A stretch of 64,000 nt of DNA from Streptococcus oriscaviae (GTDB lineage Bacteria > Bacillota > Bacilli > Lactobacillales > Streptococcaceae). Position 1 is the first letter of the stretch; each line of letters opens with the position of its first letter. The notes under the pieces were generated by a model. The model made no database searches, had not been told where the DNA came from, and worked only from the letters and a program-made list of their open reading frames with translations. The stretch covers positions 372,001-436,000 of the forward strand of contig NZ_CP073084.1 of NCBI RefSeq assembly GCF_018137985.1, read 5' to 3'. Position numbers and translations under genes: made by a program. Below are positions 48,003 through 57,578 of this stretch, piece after piece.

Positions 48003-48804
48003 CTTACTGTTACATACCAACCTTACTCATTTCTCACAATGTATTATACAATTTGCAAGTAGCCAAGCCCTTATCGCATGAAGGCGAAGAGCGTGGTATG
48101 GCTGTACTTGGCCTTCAATCACAGCATCAAAAAACGGGGCCTTACTCGCGCCCCGCTTTATAAACTAATCAGGAAAGTCCATTCTCCAATATGATATAAC
48201 CGACAACAATTTGAATAAATTCATTTGAAAAATATCATTTAGCTACCCTGAATATTCTCAAATCATTTCCTCTTATTATTTGTCTAAAGTGTGGAGATTG
48301 CTTTGTTCAGTGAAAATCCTTCAGAGGTATTCTAGATTTTCAATTTGCTTCTTCTCATCATTTCCCGATGAGACACTCAGTGCATATATATGACACGGAT
48401 TAAATTCTTTTTAGCCCAAAAGGTTGCTTAGTGTGGGTAGCAAGGCTAAGATTGGTAAGTACCAATTCAACGAAAACCAATATCATACTATTTCATCCGA
48501 AACACGGACAATGGACTTTCCCTTCTACATGCCCCGCTTTTACAACTGAAAAGCCTAGGACAAATAGATACCAACTGGATCCAGTCGCATCTTCTTTCTA
48601 TCTCCCTTCTACTAATCTAGTAGCGACCAGATAAAACAAGACACTTTCGTCATGACGATCCTATAGGATTCGCTTTGAGGTTTTTCCTCTATGCTCTTCC
48701 TATCTACACTCTTCCTATCTACACTCTTCCTATCTACACTCTTATTATACACCTTTTCTAAAACGCTTTCAAATAATTATGCGCAGATTTTTGAAAAAAA
48801 GTGT
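48003..48804. other. About 0.8 kb without a supported gene
   Basis: No convincing coding frame on either strand. Contents I can see: a 16-bp inverted repeat pair with one mismatch (48172-48187 and 48506-48521), two abutting perfect 12-bp palindromes (48647-48658 and 48658-48669), and a 15-bp tandem repeat (48694-48740). A GCGGGGC-type element occurs near 48137-48157 (ACGGGGCC and GGCCCCG-like arms). Small plus-strand ORFs here lack ribosome sites and domains. The region may hold decayed genes or an untranslated RNA. Confidence 0.6.
48694..48740. repeat. 15-bp tandem repeat, about three copies
   Basis: The unit CTCTTCCTATCTACA occurs three times in a row, followed by a partial CTCTT. It lies just beyond the 3' end of mutY. 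A short plus-strand ORF reads through it (repeated FLSTL) but is not considered a gene. Confidence 0.85.
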
Positions 48805-49959
48805 CTATTTATTCGCTGCCTTTTTTTGGTAGGATTCCCACATTTTCTGCTGGGGTTTGGCAAAAGGAAAACGGTGAAAATCTTCAACAGCAACCCACAT
48901 TGTTTGTCGCTGGGAGAAAACTGTATCGTTTTTGACAAGGCCTTCAGTCAGTTCAATCTGCCATTTGCGGTGGCTAAAAATGTGCTGGACCCGGGTAAAT
49001 TCTTGCTCCTGCCAGTCGACATTTAGTCCATAACTGTCTGAAAAGCTCTGCCGCAAATCTGGTTGAACAGGGGCTTCTGCTAATTCAAATAGAGATACTT
49101 GCTGGTCTTGCTCTTCCCCTTTTTCCAAAAGTGGAAAAGACCAAAAACCAGCCAGAAGGCCTTGATCAGTATTCTTCTCCAAAAGAAACTGATTGTGTTG
49201 GTTTCGGATAATAAAGGCCTGATAGGCGACTGGAAGGGGCTTCTTCTTGGGAGCTTTGATGGGGTATTTGTCCATGGTTCCGTTGAGATAGGCCGCACTA
49301 AAGTCCTTGACAGGACTATCCTCCGGTCGTGGATTGACAGGTGATTCAATATCAGAACCCAAATCCATCAAGGCTTGATTAAAGTCCCCTGGTCGTTGTG
49401 GGTCAATGAGTTCCTCCATTAGGGCCTGAAAAATCTTTCGGTTGGCAGGTAAGCCGATGTCGTAGTCGACCTCAAAAAGACGACTGAGAACTCGCATAAC
49501 ATTGCCGTCGACAGCCGGTTCTGGTAAATCAAAGGCAATGCTGGCAATGGCACCGGCAGTATAGGGCCCAATTCCTTTAAGACTAGCAATTTCTGCGTGT
49601 GCCTGAGGGAAACGACCCCCATAATCAGCCATCATTTGCTGGGCCGCCTTTTGCATATTGCGTACACGAGAGTAATAGCCCAAGCCCTCCCAAAGTTTTA
49701 GGATGACCTCTTCTTCTGCCTGCGCCAAATCTTTTATGGTCGGTAAATGATGTAAAAACCGTTCATAATAAGGAATGACTGTGTCCACACGCGTCTGCTG
49801 GAGCATGATTTCAGACACCCAAATAGCATAGGGATCTTTACTCCTGCGCCAAGGAAGATCACGCTTATTCTTGTCATACCAATCCAAAAGGGCCTTGCGA
49901 AAAGCAACAATCTTTTCTTCGGGCCACATCTCAATGCCGTATTTCTTTAAATCTAACAT
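48805..49959 (-). CDS. mutY: A/G-specific adenine glycosylase MutY, cluster-less type
   Basis: Removes adenine mispaired with 8-oxoguanine. It has 384 residues from ATG 49957-49959 (MLDLKKYGIEMWPEEKIVAF). An in-frame upstream start at 50010 reads through a terminator. Features are WVSEIMLQQTRVDTV, the helix-hairpin-helix LKGIGPYTAGAIAS, catalytic Asp in PAVDGNVMRV, and a C-terminal NUDIX-like 8-oxoG domain. The four Fe-S cysteines of classical MutY are missing: the segment reads GSDIESPVNPRPEDSPVKDF. An extended -10 (TGCTATACT) sits 6 bp before the ATG, so the message looks leaderless. Confidence 0.93.
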   Translation of the reverse strand: MLDLKKYGIEMWPEEKIVAFRKALLDWYDKNKRDLPWRRSKDPYAIWVSEIMLQQTRVDTVIPYYERFLHHLPTIKDLAQAEEEVILKLWEGLGYYSRVRNMQKAAQQMMADYGGRFPQAHAEIASLKGIGPYTAGAIASIAFDLPEPAVDGNVMRVLSRLFEVDYDIGLPANRKIFQALMEELIDPQRPGDFNQALMDLGSDIESPVNPRPEDSPVKDFSAAYLNGTMDKYPIKAPKKKPLPVAYQAFIIRNQHNQFLLEKNTDQGLLAGFWSFPLLEKGEEQDQQVSLFELAEAPVQPDLRQSFSDSYGLNVDWQEQEFTRVQHIFSHRKWQIELTEGLVKNDTVFSQRQTMWVAVEDFHRFPFAKPQQKMWESYQKKAANK

Positions 49960-49965
49960 AGAATT

Positions 49966-49974
49966 AGTATAGCA
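49966..49974 (-). promoter_or_regulatory. Extended -10 promoter of mutY
   Basis: Minus-strand TGCTATACT, with the -10 hexamer ending 6 bp before the mutY ATG. No clear -35. The predicted start is at or within the first codon. Confidence 0.55.
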
Positions 49975-49981
49975 TAGGCAT

Positions 49982-50006
49982 AAAAAAAGAGCCAGTTGCT
50001 GGCTCT
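49982..50006 (-). terminator. Terminator after the ABC exporter pair
   Basis: Minus-strand AGAGCCAG-caa-CTGGCTCT followed by TTTTTT, immediately after the exporter stop at 50007. Confidence 0.93.
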
Positions 50007-51743
50007 TCAACTGGCTTCCTGACTCGCTTGCATCCGGTAATAAACACCTTCTGCTTGCATCAATTCTTTATGGCTTCCTTTTTCAACAACCTTACCATCT
50101 ACCATAACCAGAATAAGGTCAGCGCTCTGAATGGTAAATAGCCTATGAGCAATGATAAAACTCGTTCTGCCCTGCATTAGTTTAGCAAACGCTTCTTGAA
50201 CTAAAATTTCTGTCCGCGTGTCGATGGAGGAAGTCGCTTCATCTAAAATCAATATCTTGGGAAGTTTAACAAAAACACGGGCGATGGCAAGCAACTGCCG
50301 CTGACCTTGAGAAAGTTCAGCACCACCATCCGTCAGATAGGTGTCATAGCCCTGTGGTAACTGACGAATAAAGAAATCCGCATTGGCGGCCTGTGCCGCT
50401 TCAATAACCAGCTCCCGCGTAGCATTGGGATAAGCGTAAGCGATATTCTCGTGAATGCTTCCTGCCTTGATCCAGGTGTCCTGTAAAACCATACCGACCT
50501 GCCTGCGGAGTTCCTCACGACGGTACTGGCGAATGGACTGACCATCTAAGTGAATATCTCCCTTATCAACCTCATAAAAGCGCATTAAGAGATTGATAAG
50601 CGTTGATTTACCAGCTCCTGTTGGACCAACGATAGCCACCTTAGCACCGGCAGGGATTGTCAAGTTTAAGTCCTTGATTAACTCCTGATTCGGTTTATAG
50701 GAAAAGGCTACCTCTTTAAAATCAATCTGACCTTTGACCTCTTCGTCATTTAATTCAAGCTGGCTCTGTTCCAGCTCGCTAGGCTCTTTCACGATCCCGA
50801 CTAGGCGCTCCGCACAAGCTAAGGCGCTCTGCAATTCTGACAAAACCGAAGAAATATCATTAAACGGCTTGGTATATTGGCTGGCGTAGTTGAGAAAGGT
50901 GGTCAGTTCTCCAACCGTGAAGTGCCCCGCCATAATCCTCAAAGCACCCAATCCTGCCAGGAGGGCATAAATAAGGGCGTTGATAAAACGGGTCATCGGA
51001 TTGATGGTTGAGGAGGCAAAAATAGCCTTGATTGAAAAAGTGGCATAGGTCTGGTTGATTGTAGCAAAGTCAGCTTCAAACCGGCTCTGTGCATTGAACG
51101 CTTGTAGCAAGGACAGCTGACTAATAGACTCTTCCAACATTCTTGCTTGATGACCTCTTGCCTCTGTTTGCTGACGATAGTACTGGTAACTCTTACGGGC
51201 AATAAAACGAGCAACAAAGAGCGATAGCGGGGTCAGAGCAACAACCACAATCATCATCAGAAAATCCAGTCTAGCCATGGTAAAGACGGTCAAAAGAATC
51301 AGAAGAATACCTTGGAAAAACTGATTGAAAATCATTAAGAGTCCACTGGTTAACTGCTCACAATCACTCGAAAAACGAGCTACTAAATCACCGGTAGACT
51401 GCCTGTCCAGATAAGAGAGGGGTAGGTCATGGAGCTTTTCATAAACTGCTTGGCGCAGCTGATTCATCGACCGATAGACCACCTGATTAACCCGCAAAGG
51501 GAGCCACCACTGAACCAAACTATTGATAGCTATCACAAGGAGCATCTGACCTAATACACCCCAAAACTTAGAGCTTGCACCACCAAGGACCCCATCAATT
51601 GCCTGTCCAATTAGGATGGGCAGATAGACAGTCAATAAGACCTGTATGAGAGTTCCAAAGAGGATAACAAACACCTGAGGCCCCTGTGCTTGAAAGAGAA
51701 AAGTCAAGGTAGCAAGTTTAGAGGTTGTTTGCTGCTTTTTCAT
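50007..51743 (-). CDS. ABC exporter half-transporter, catalytically competent subunit
   Basis: A 578-residue fusion of a six-helix type IV (ABCB-like) membrane domain and a nucleotide-binding domain. Walker A GPTGAGKSTLI, signature LSQGQRQLL, Walker B ILILDEATSSID with the catalytic Glu, and the switch His in IIAHRL. It overlaps the upstream half-transporter by 4 bp (ATGA), which fits a heterodimeric multidrug- or peptide-type exporter. Substrate cannot be told from sequence. Confidence 0.9.
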   Translation of the reverse strand: MKKQQTTSKLATLTFLFQAQGPQVFVILFGTLIQVLLTVYLPILIGQAIDGVLGGASSKFWGVLGQMLLVIAINSLVQWWLPLRVNQVVYRSMNQLRQAVYEKLHDLPLSYLDRQSTGDLVARFSSDCEQLTSGLLMIFNQFFQGILLILLTVFTMARLDFLMMIVVVALTPLSLFVARFIARKSYQYYRQQTEARGHQARMLEESISQLSLLQAFNAQSRFEADFATINQTYATFSIKAIFASSTINPMTRFINALIYALLAGLGALRIMAGHFTVGELTTFLNYASQYTKPFNDISSVLSELQSALACAERLVGIVKEPSELEQSQLELNDEEVKGQIDFKEVAFSYKPNQELIKDLNLTIPAGAKVAIVGPTGAGKSTLINLLMRFYEVDKGDIHLDGQSIRQYRREELRRQVGMVLQDTWIKAGSIHENIAYAYPNATRELVIEAAQAANADFFIRQLPQGYDTYLTDGGAELSQGQRQLLAIARVFVKLPKILILDEATSSIDTRTEILVQEAFAKLMQGRTSFIIAHRLFTIQSADLILVMVDGKVVEKGSHKELMQAEGVYYRMQASQEAS

Positions 51744-53467
51744 GCCAAATCCTCCTGACTATGCTGAGATTGGTCAATTTCTTGATAAATAGCAGAGCTA
51801 TGAAGCAGTTCTTCATGAGTGCCCAAGCCAACCTGTCTTCCCTTATCAAGCACTAGGATACAATCAGCCTTTCGCAAGCTTTTCGTCCGCTGTGAGATGA
51901 GGATTAGGGTCTTTTCAGGCAACTCTTCTCGAATTGCCTCCAAAAGATTCTTTTCTGTCAGATAGTCCAGAGCGGAGGTCGCATCATCCAAAACCAAAAT
52001 AGGAGCTTTCTGCAACAGCGCACGCGCAATCGTCAGACGCTGGCGTTGACCACCTGAAAAGTTCCGACCTGAGGTCTCAACTTGGCAGTCTAAACCTCCC
52101 TTATCGATTACAAATTCCTTAGCTTGTGCAATTTCTAAAGCAGCCCAAAGTTCTTCTTCTGCTAATGGCTCCTTGCCTAGACTCAGATTGGAGCGAACCG
52201 TTCCGCTAAACAGTTGAGCCTCTTGAGGAACTAGGGCAAAGGTCTGTCGCCATTCACGCAAGTTTCGTGGACTGCTACCGTCTATGAAAAGTTGCAGCTG
52301 CTGTTCAGGCACTAGATAAAACTTCAACAAGAGATCAAGCAAGGTTGATTTTCCTGAACCAGTACCTCCTATGATTCCCAAAAAATCTCCCCTTTGCACC
52401 TGAAAGTGGATACCTGAAAGTGCTGCTTCTGCTGCCTTTGGATAACTAAAAACTAGCTCCTGAACCACAAGTAGTCGTTCTTTATCCTGACAAGTAAAGG
52501 CAGGCAAGGCCACATCCAGATCTTCGGACTCTTGCTGGAAAATCTCCTGCACACGACCTGCACTGATAAAGGATTGGTTAAGAGTGGAGATAACCATGAC
52601 CATCTTGACCAATTCTACCAATATCTGAAGCAGATAATTAATCAAAGCTACTAACATTCCGACTTCTAAAAGCCCAGATTCGATCGCTAGTCTTCCCTGC
52701 CAGATGAGAGTAACCAAGGTGACATTGACAATCAGAAAAGTAGCCGGTGTTAGGATACTAGACCAAAAGCCAGCCTTCAATTGCTGTTCCAGATAAGTCC
52801 CGTTTTTTTCTTTAAAAAAGCCAAGCTCACGCAATGTCTGTCCAAAGGCTCGTATCACACGCATCCCAGATACCGTTTCTCTTACCTGTCCCACCAGTTC
52901 ATCTAAGGTTTTGCGCATCCGTAAGTACAGCCGGCTATTAACAATAGAAATCAAACTGACTACCAAAAAGAGAACTGCAATCATGCCAAGAAACAGCAAG
53001 GATAAGGTTGGACTAATCATAACCGCCATGATAAAAGAACCAAAAACTACGATAGGGGCCCGTAAAAAAAGACGCAGGAAAATATTAATTCCTGTTTGAA
53101 TTTGCAGGGTATCGCTGGATAGGCGGGTAAGGAGGCTGGCAGCCGATAGATTAGCTCGATTAAACTTCGGCAAGCTCAGAACCTTCTTATACAAATCCTG
53201 AGTCAGTTCAGTAGTATATCCAACTGCAGCTTTGGCAGAATAGTATTGGGCTGTGATAGACATCAAAACCCCGACACAGGCCAGTCCGACCAATAGTAAA
53301 ATCATAGCAACCAAGTCACCTTGATTGCCATGGGGAATAATAGAGTCAACGATATAGGCGATGACCAAGGGGACAGTTAGCTCAAAGAGTGCTTCTAGGA
53401 GCTTAAAGAGCGGACCTAGAATGGACTCCTTGAGATAATCCCTAAAATAACGAAAGAGCGAAGTCAT
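51740..53467 (-). CDS. ABC exporter half-transporter, degenerate-site subunit
   Basis: A 575-residue membrane-plus-ATPase subunit. Walker A GGTGSGKSTLL and signature FSGGQRQRL are intact. Walker B reads ILVLDDATSALD (Asp in place of the catalytic Glu) and the switch position is ISQRTK rather than His. This asymmetry is typical of heterodimeric exporters where one ATP site is degenerate. It starts 2 bp after the pta stop, so it is probably co-transcribed with pta and the relQ group. Confidence 0.9.
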   Translation of the reverse strand: MTSLFRYFRDYLKESILGPLFKLLEALFELTVPLVIAYIVDSIIPHGNQGDLVAMILLLVGLACVGVLMSITAQYYSAKAAVGYTTELTQDLYKKVLSLPKFNRANLSAASLLTRLSSDTLQIQTGINIFLRLFLRAPIVVFGSFIMAVMISPTLSLLFLGMIAVLFLVVSLISIVNSRLYLRMRKTLDELVGQVRETVSGMRVIRAFGQTLRELGFFKEKNGTYLEQQLKAGFWSSILTPATFLIVNVTLVTLIWQGRLAIESGLLEVGMLVALINYLLQILVELVKMVMVISTLNQSFISAGRVQEIFQQESEDLDVALPAFTCQDKERLLVVQELVFSYPKAAEAALSGIHFQVQRGDFLGIIGGTGSGKSTLLDLLLKFYLVPEQQLQLFIDGSSPRNLREWRQTFALVPQEAQLFSGTVRSNLSLGKEPLAEEELWAALEIAQAKEFVIDKGGLDCQVETSGRNFSGGQRQRLTIARALLQKAPILVLDDATSALDYLTEKNLLEAIREELPEKTLILISQRTKSLRKADCILVLDKGRQVGLGTHEELLHSSAIYQEIDQSQHSQEDLA

Positions 53468-53469
53468 GT

Positions 53470-54456
53470 TTACAAGGCATCCACTGCTTGTGCAGCTGTG
53501 ATAATACCGAGCTTGTAGACATCTTCAGAACTACAACCGCGAGAAAGGTCGTTTACCGGCTTGTTCAATCCTTGAAGAACTGGGCCAACCGCCTCAAAAC
53601 CACCTAGACGCTCTGCAATCTTGTAAGCGATGTTTCCAGCTTCAATAGCAGGGAAAATAAAGACGTTGGCTTGACCGGCAACTGGGCTGTTTGGAGCCTT
53701 CAAACGGGCTGTGTTTGGCTCTAGGGCCGCATCCATTTGCAACTCTCCATCAATCAAAAGGTCAGGACGAGCTTCTTGAGCCAAACGAGTTGCTTCAACC
53801 ACCTTGTCTACATGTGGGCCGAAACCAGAACCCTTAGTTGAATAAGAAATCATAGCAATCTTTGGATCCAAACCAAACGTTTGAGCTGTTGCTGCAGACT
53901 GGATAGCAATCTCAGCAAGTGCCTCTGCATCTGGATCGATGTTGATGGCACAGTCGCCAAAGATGTATTTATGCTCATCCTTAACCATCAAGAAGACACC
54001 TGATGTCCGCTTAACACCTGGTTTTGTCTTGATGATTTGAAGGGCAGGGCGAACGGTATCAGCAGTCGAGTGAACTGCTCCAGAAACCATCCCTTCAGCC
54101 AAACCAAGCTGAACCAACATGACACCGAAGTAGTTAACATCGCGCAAGATTTCATCAGCCTGTGCTTCACTGACTTTTCCTTTACGGATATTCAAAAACT
54201 CTTGTTTCATGGTCTCAAAGTTGGCATAGTTTTCAGGATTGATAACGGTGATACCTGGGTTTGAGAAACCAAAGTCAGTCAACAAGGCATGGACTTCTTC
54301 TGGCACACCGAGAATGATTGGCTCAGCCAATCCCTCGAACTTCAGACGAGCAGCCGCACGCACAACACGCTCATCTTTTCCTTCTGGGAAAACAATCCGT
54401 AGTTTTTTACCTACGATTTTGTGTTTCATTTCACCGAATAAATTCCGAATTTCCAT
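53470..54456 (-). CDS. pta: Phosphate acetyltransferase
   Basis: Converts acetyl-CoA and phosphate to acetyl phosphate and CoA. It has 328 residues, the short single-domain form (MEIRNLFGEMKHKIVGKKLR, then GMVSGAVHSTADTVRPALQI, SYSTKGSGFGPHVDKV and the C-terminal NDLSRGCSSEDVYKL). ATG follows GGAGA. It overlaps the RluA-family gene by 26 bp. Confidence 0.96.
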   Translation of the reverse strand: MEIRNLFGEMKHKIVGKKLRIVFPEGKDERVVRAAARLKFEGLAEPIILGVPEEVHALLTDFGFSNPGITVINPENYANFETMKQEFLNIRKGKVSEAQADEILRDVNYFGVMLVQLGLAEGMVSGAVHSTADTVRPALQIIKTKPGVKRTSGVFLMVKDEHKYIFGDCAINIDPDAEALAEIAIQSAATAQTFGLDPKIAMISYSTKGSGFGPHVDKVVEATRLAQEARPDLLIDGELQMDAALEPNTARLKAPNSPVAGQANVFIFPAIEAGNIAYKIAERLGGFEAVGPVLQGLNKPVNDLSRGCSSEDVYKLGIITAAQAVDAL

Positions 54457-55360
54457 TATAAATCTCCTTGTTTTCGTTTAAATTTTTTATTACAGCCTGA
54501 AAGTCGGCTGGTAATGGACTAGTTAAATTGAGTTGCTCATTCACAAACGGATTGTCAAAGGTCAGCCGATGACAATGTAAGGCCTGACGTTCAATCCCAT
54601 GGTCAAGACTGCCGCCATAGAGATCGTCCCCTAGAAGCGGAAAACCGATATGAGCAAAGTGAACCCGAATCTGGTGGGTACGACCCGTGTGGAGCTGAAT
54701 ATCAACCAAGTGAACCTCGCCCCAAGACTGGATAATCTCATAAGAAGTATGAGCGTACTTGCCGGTCGGGCTGACACAGCGGGTGATAATACTATCTTCC
54801 GGTCGGCCAATGGGAGCAATAATATCCCCCGCCCTCGAAAGCTCACCTTTTCCTTGAACCAGCGCATAATAACGCTTGTGGATGGTCTTAGATTGAAGCT
54901 GCTTATCCAAACGGGCATGAGCATAACCATGTTTGGCAAAGAGCATGAGGCCCGATGTATCCCGATCGAGTCGGGTCACAATATGAACTTGTCGATTCTC
55001 ATACCCCTTGTTTACAAAGTAGCCCTTCACAAAATTAGCAATGGTGGATGAATGAAGGATGCTGGGGATAGAGGCATAACCGAAAGGTTTATCAATAGCC
55101 ATGAAGTGCTCGTCTTCATAGACAATATCCAAGGGGCGATGAATAGCCTCTAGTTGGCCTGTCACATCCAACTCGGGTGGAATATCAATTGTTACCTTAT
55201 CTCCGACTGATAGCTGATAGGTAGCAAGGCGCTCCTCATCATTGACCAAAATCTGACCGCCCGCATATTTTATCTTAGCTAGTAAGCCCCGTGACACATC
55301 CTGTCGTCTGAGAAAGGTCTTTACCATGCTCTGCTGATCGGCGACAAACTCAAAGCGCAT
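54431..55360 (-). CDS. RluA-family rRNA pseudouridine synthase
   Basis: A 309-residue pseudouridine synthase: an N-terminal S4-like segment (LAKIKYAGGQILVNDEE), the catalytic Asp in VTRLDRDTSGLMLFAK, and HTGRTHQIRVHFA. It occupies the place of yjbO in the Bacillus subtilis yjbM-nadK-yjbO cluster. It directly follows nadK (stop 55361) and overlaps pta, so coupling is likely. The exact rRNA target is uncertain. Confidence 0.92.
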   Translation of the reverse strand: MRFEFVADQQSMVKTFLRRQDVSRGLLAKIKYAGGQILVNDEERLATYQLSVGDKVTIDIPPELDVTGQLEAIHRPLDIVYEDEHFMAIDKPFGYASIPSILHSSTIANFVKGYFVNKGYENRQVHIVTRLDRDTSGLMLFAKHGYAHARLDKQLQSKTIHKRYYALVQGKGELSRAGDIIAPIGRPEDSIITRCVSPTGKYAHTSYEIIQSWGEVHLVDIQLHTGRTHQIRVHFAHIGFPLLGDDLYGGSLDHGIERQALHCHRLTFDNPFVNEQLNLTSPLPADFQAVIKNLNENKEIYNGNSEFIR

Positions 55361-56188
55361 CTACTCCACCTCTCCGATGAAGGCGTCCTTGACCCGATTC
55401 CAAAAACTGGTATGACTAGGTGAGGCCACAAAATGAATCTTACTATTATCAATCTGGTATTCGATCTGGTCAATGTTCTCGTAAACAAAGGTTCGATTGT
55501 CCACTGACAATGAGTAACGCCCATCATGCTTAGGTTCAATCACAATCTTGTCCTTCTTGGGCACTACGATGGAAGAGCCCAGCGTCCGGTAAACTCGGTT
55601 GTTTAGACTGGCTACCTCTGCAATTTGAAGGGCTTCGATTGTGGGATGCAAGACAGCACCACCAAGCGATTTGTTGTAGGCGGTAGAACCCGTCGGTGTA
55701 GATACCGAAATGCCATCGCCACGGAAACGTTCAAAAGCAACACCGTTGATATAGACATCTGCTACCATCGTTTTGGATAGGCGTTTGATAGTGGCTTCGT
55801 TGAGAGCACGCGCAACAATCTCTCGACCGTCTGTCATCTTGACCTTGACATTGAGAATTGGATAAGAAACTCTGGCTCCAGTGTCCAATTTGAGATTCTC
55901 TACTAGCTTCTCCACTTCAAAATCGCGATAATCTGTATAGAAACCTAGGTGACCAGTATGGATACCAACAAAGCGAACCTTATCAATGATTTTTTCGTAC
56001 TTATGAAAAGCCGAAAGGAGCATCCCGTCGCCACCAATGGAAATAACAATATCTGGATTTTTGGGAGTCAATATAAAGTTGGCTTCCTTCAATTTGTCCC
56101 AAAGTTCTTTTACAACTGCTTCACTCTTTGGATTTTTACTGCTGAGCAGAGCGATTTTTTTTCTATCTGTAATCTTCATCTGTGTCAT
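55361..56188 (-). CDS. nadK: NAD kinase
   Basis: Phosphorylates NAD to NADP. It has 275 residues. The diacylglycerol-kinase-type loop is [15 protein letters not shown], with ALNEATIKR and the [19 protein letters not shown] motif. I use ATG 56188 ([11 protein letters not shown]). Another ATG three codons on (56179) is equally possible. The start overlaps relQ by about 26 bp. Confidence 0.93.
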   Translation of the reverse strand: MTQMKITDRKKIALLSSKNPKSEAVVKELWDKLKEANFILTPKNPDIVISIGGDGMLLSAFHKYEKIIDKVRFVGIHTGHLGFYTDYRDFEVEKLVENLKLDTGARVSYPILNVKVKMTDGREIVARALNEATIKRLSKTMVADVYINGVAFERFRGDGISVSTPTGSTAYNKSLGGAVLHPTIEALQIAEVASLNNRVYRTLGSSIVVPKKDKIVIEPKHDGRYSLSVDNRTFVYENIDQIEYQIDNSKIHFVASPSHTSFWNRVKDAFIGEVE

Positions 56189-56834
56189 CACTATTTCCAA
56201 CGCCGTCACTCAACTTGCGGTGGGCAGGATCAAAAAGAACCTGTGCTTCTTGAATGTCGTCGCGGATTTTCCGCATCTCCTCATCTAACTGATAGGCTAT
56301 CTTGGCAGTAATTTCAAGTCGCCGCTTGATTTCATCAGGGAATTTCCCTTTATACTTATAATTCAGCGAATGCTCAATCGTTGCCCAGAAATTCATCGAC
56401 AGAGTTCGAATCTGAATCTCTGCCAGTACCGTCACATTGCCGTTAATCGTATCAACAGGGTATTCAATCACTACATGATAGGAACGATAGCCAGAAGCCT
56501 TCATATTGTTGATATAATCCCGTTCGTGAACAATCTGCATATCCTTGCGCTTGCGCAGAATAGCTAGAACTTCTTCTACGTCATCCACAAACTGCACCAT
56601 GATGCGAACGCCGGCAATATCCTGCATATCTTGGGCAAGATTTTCCAACTTGATATGACGAAGGGCCATCTTCTCCTTGATAGACTCAATCGGCTTAACT
56701 CGACCAGTCACAAATTCAATCGGAGAATGACGGTTGGCCTTACGGTATTGCTTGCGAATACCGCGCAACTTGATTTTTAGTTCCCCAACTGTTTGTATGT
56801 AAGGGTCTAAAAATTCTTCCCAGTTAAACTCCAT
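56163..56834 (-). CDS. relQ: Small alarmone synthetase RelQ ((p)ppGpp synthase)
   Basis: Makes (p)ppGpp from GDP/GTP and ATP. It has 223 residues, a synthetase domain alone with no hydrolase or regulatory domain. Motifs: [15 protein letters not shown], the substrate-binding [12 protein letters not shown], and [23 protein letters not shown] helical C-terminus fits tetramer formation. First gene of relQ-nadK-RluA-pta-ABC-ABC, divergent from a CYTH gene as in Bacillus yjbK-yjbM. Confidence 0.94.
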   Translation of the reverse strand: MEFNWEEFLDPYIQTVGELKIKLRGIRKQYRKANRHSPIEFVTGRVKPIESIKEKMALRHIKLENLAQDMQDIAGVRIMVQFVDDVEEVLAILRKRKDMQIVHERDYINNMKASGYRSYHVVIEYPVDTINGNVTVLAEIQIRTLSMNFWATIEHSLNYKYKGKFPDEIKRRLEITAKIAYQLDEEMRKIRDDIQEAQVLFDPAHRKLSDGVGNSDDTDEDYR

Positions 56835-56865
56835 GCCTACTCCCTTCTTGTCAAATATCTATTTT

Positions 56866-56897
56866 TTGGATAGAATAGCACATGGACTATTATACCA
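56866..56897. promoter_or_regulatory. Back-to-back promoters with overlapping -10 elements
   Basis: Minus strand: TGGTATAAT, with TATAAT at 56889-56894, for relQ. Plus strand: TTGGAT (56866-56871), 16-bp spacer, TATTAT (56888-56893), for the CYTH gene. The two -10 boxes share the same bases, so the promoters cannot both be occupied at once. Confidence 0.55.
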
Positions 56898-56916
56898 CAT
56901 GAAAGGGTTTTACTCT

Positions 56917-57495
56917 ATGAAAAAGAATCATTTGGAAATCGAATATAAAACCTTACTGACAGAAACCGAATTTACCCATCTATTAGGCGACTTTTCAGAG
57001 GTAAAACCCGTTAGCCAGATTAACTACTACATCGATACACCAGAACTGGATATGAAAAAGAACCGGATGTCCCTTCGGATTCGGACCTTTGATGAGCAGG
57101 CCGAATTGACCCTAAAAATCCCTCAGGAAATCGGCAATCATGAGTACAATCAATCCCTTAGTTTCACAGAGGCTCAGGAGCTGATTAAGAATTTCTCTCT
57201 GCCTGATGGAGAAATTTGTCAGTTGATTGCCCAAACATCCGTTCCTGTTCAGAAACTAGCCGTCTGGGGACAACTTTCTACTATCCGCTACGAAAAAGAA
57301 ACTCCTATTGGCCTCATGGCCTTAGATGAAAATCGATACGCCGACCAACATGATTATGAACTGGAGGTTGAGGTAACCGACCCAGATTCAGGCAAAATCG
57401 CCTTTCACGACTACTTGAACAGTAAGGGAATTCGCTTCAAATATGCCAGCAGCAAGGTCGCAAGAACCGCAAACAGTCTCAGGCCAGCCCAATAA
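56917..57495 (+). CDS. CYTH domain protein (YjbK-like)
   Basis: A 192-residue triphosphate-tunnel protein. N-terminal [10 protein letters not shown] gives the ExExK metal/phosphate motif, and alternating charged strands follow ([26 protein letters not shown]). The likely substrate is inorganic triphosphate or a similar polyphosphate. ATG 56917 has AAAGGG upstream. A longer reading from 56833 passes through the promoter. Divergent from relQ, with which it is often linked in Firmicutes. Confidence 0.88.
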   Translation: MKKNHLEIEYKTLLTETEFTHLLGDFSEVKPVSQINYYIDTPELDMKKNRMSLRIRTFDEQAELTLKIPQEIGNHEYNQSLSFTEAQELIKNFSLPDGEICQLIAQTSVPVQKLAVWGQLSTIRYEKETPIGLMALDENRYADQHDYELEVEVTDPDSGKIAFHDYLNSKGIRFKYASSKVARTANSLRPAQ

Positions 57496-57508
57496 GCTGG
57501 CTTTTTTA
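57483..57508 (+). terminator. Terminator after the CYTH gene
   Basis: GCCAGC-ccaataa-GCTGGC followed by TTTTTT. The first arm overlaps the last codons. Confidence 0.85.
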
Positions 57509-57518
57509 TTTTTCATTA

Positions 57519-57547
57519 CTGAAAATTTTTTCATTTTCTGATAAAAT
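57519..57547 (+). promoter_or_regulatory. Promoter of prs
   Basis: CTGAAA (57519-57524), 17-bp spacer, TAAAAT (57542-57547) with an extended TG. Confidence 0.72.
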
Positions 57548-57578
57548 GGTAGTATCTAATAAAAGGAGTTATTCTGAC

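Noticed and set aside
48503..48525. RNase P-like AAAGTCCAT element on the minus strand
   Set aside because: Only a short match to the P4-type sequence. The rest of the RNase P core is missing.
48694..48740. CRISPR from 15-bp repeats
   Set aside because: Three abutting copies without spacers.
48691..49026. 111-codon plus-strand ORF with repeated FLSTL
   Set aside because: Begins in the 15-bp tandem repeat and then runs antisense to the mutY 3' end. No ribosome site.
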